This document shows positions 4,588-5,475 of a stretch of 5,475 nucleotides of DNA, piece by piece; position 1 is the stretch's first letter; each line of letters opens with the position of its first letter. The translations under genes and the position numbers were made by a program. The DNA comes from Actinomycetota bacterium (GTDB lineage Bacteria; Actinomycetota; Humimicrobiia; Humimicrobiales; Humimicrobiaceae): contig JAMCQQ010000029.1 in assembly GCA_023379515.1 (NCBI GenBank), forward strand, positions 1-5,475. Reading direction: 5' to 3'. The notes beneath the pieces were generated by a model. The model made no database searches. It was given only the letters and a program-made list of their open reading frames with translations, and had not been told where the DNA came from.

Positions 4588-5475
4588 TGTTTTTTGGCAA
4601 ATTTATCTATTTTAAAAAAAGAGTCTTTCAATTTTGAATAAAGATCATGATATATTCCATATAGCTCATCATATATAGATACATTTTCTTCATTCATATT
4701 AAAGGTATTTTCTTCCCTAAAAAACTTCTTTGAGGCTTTCCCGATAGAATCATATATCCCTAATGAAACTGCTCCAAGTATACACATTCCCAAAGATGGG
4801 CCCTCTTCAGATGACATCTTCGTAATTCTTGAATTGAAAACATCTGAATAGATCTGGCACCACAATTTACTTTTTGCCCCACCCCCTGATATTACAATAT
4901 TCTTTATATCAAACCCCTTTTTTCTGATTATTTCATAACAATCCCTTTGTGAAAATGCTACACCCTCCATTACGGCTCTTAAGATATGCTTCTTCCCATG
5001 GTTTAAGTTCAATCCAAATAAAACGCCCCTTGCACTTGGATCAGCATATGGTGCCCTCTCGCCTGTTAAATAGGGTAAAAATATTAAGCCGTTAGCTCCT
5101 GGAGAAACTTCATTTGCTTCTTCTTCAAGAATATTAAACTTATTTTTCTCGATATATTCTTTAAAATCGCAATATCTTATATTTCTATCTATTCCCCTTT
5201 CGACAATATCCAGATCAAGCCCTATTTTATTTAAGCTCCACATAAGCGACGCAGATGATGAAAGTGTTACCCCTAACGAATAAAACCTTCCGTCAGGAAA
5301 GCAGAACATATCAAGGCTGCCATCATTTTTATAATGTTTTGAATGATAAACAAGCAAAACTCCCCCAGTCCCAAGAATTATAAGACAATCTCCATCACTA
5401 TTTATTCCATTCCCCAACATCTCTCCTGCAGTATCCGCTGTCCCCGTCAGTATAGGTAATCCCTCAGGTAAACCC
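4575..5475 (-). CDS. xylB: FGGY-family carbohydrate kinase, xylulokinase-like (5' end outside the window)
   Basis: The visible 299 residues are the C-terminal portion of a sugar kinase of about 500 residues. The frame stays open to the right edge, so the start lies beyond the window. Xylulokinase phosphorylates D-xylulose with ATP to xylulose 5-phosphate, feeding the pentose phosphate pathway. Visible family features begin with GTADTAGEMLG near the window edge, which holds the catalytic Asp (equivalent to Asp233 of E. coli XylB). ILGTGGVLLV (phosphate loop) follows, then GVTLSSSASLMW, LPYLTGERAPYADPSARG (typical of xylulokinases), GVAFSQRD and the nucleotide-binding VISGGGAKSKLWCQI. Key residues are intact. 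Related FGGY kinases for other ketoses share much of this pattern, so the substrate is only likely. The internal ATG at 5420 is not the start, because family motifs continue upstream of it. It is followed by the M24 gene on the same strand. Confidence 0.9.
   Translation of the reverse strand, partial: GLPEGLPILTGTADTAGEMLGNGINSDGDCLIILGTGGVLLVYHSKHYKNDGSLDMFCFPDGRFYSLGVTLSSSASLMWSLNKIGLDLDIVERGIDRNIRYCDFKEYIEKNKFNILEEEANEVSPGANGLIFLPYLTGERAPYADPSARGVLFGLNLNHGKKHILRAVMEGVAFSQRDCYEIIRKKGFDIKNIVISGGGAKSKLWCQIYSDVFNSRITKMSSEEGPSLGMCILGAVSLGIYDSIGKASKKFFREENTFNMNEENVSIYDELYGIYHDLYSKLKDSFFKIDKFAKKHYLN

Overview
The window is a gene-dense prokaryotic segment with three blocks. No rRNA, tRNA, insertion sequence or CRISPR array is visible. 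Strong Shine-Dalgarno sites, ATGA-type overlaps and tightly packed operons fit either a bacterium or an archaeon. The P-II protein has the 'GQQKGVSLKW' T-loop type, which I associate with anaerobic archaea and some anaerobic bacteria. The xylulokinase-like kinase paired with an M24-fold protein looks more bacterial. An anaerobic or environmental prokaryote, most likely bacterial, is my best guess, and I would not name a lineage.

Left block (1-1644, + strand, relatively GC-rich): the last 11 codons of an ammonium transporter gene (amt), a complete glnK, and 49 bp later a CPA2-type Na+/H+ antiporter. Amt and GlnK form the classic module in which GlnK senses ATP/ADP and 2-oxoglutarate and blocks the Amt channel. 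The antiporter may be cotranscribed.

Middle block (about 1618-3366): two complete type II toxin-antitoxin modules pointing away from each other. vapBC lies on the - strand (ribbon-helix-helix VapB, PIN-domain VapC). hicBA lies on the + strand (antitoxin HicB first, then HicA). They share a 358 bp AT-rich intergenic region with candidate promoters, an 8-bp direct repeat at 10-bp spacing and possible coding debris. An imperfect repeat of about 34 bp brackets vapBC. One copy is the 3' end of the antiporter gene and the other lies between vapB and hicB, so vapBC may have entered at the end of the antiporter gene. A second open stretch that looks like a gene tail follows hicA.

Right block (3361-5475, - strand, AT-rich): the C-terminal part of a xylulokinase-like FGGY sugar kinase, running off the right edge, followed by an M24-fold 'aminopeptidase P-like' protein. 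The M24 protein has lost most of the canonical metal ligands. The two are probably cotranscribed in a sugar-utilisation operon.

The points most worth a second look are the degenerate M24 protein beside a sugar kinase, the repeat bracketing vapBC, the GlnK with His instead of Tyr at position 51, and the regulatory-looking repeats between the two toxin-antitoxin modules.
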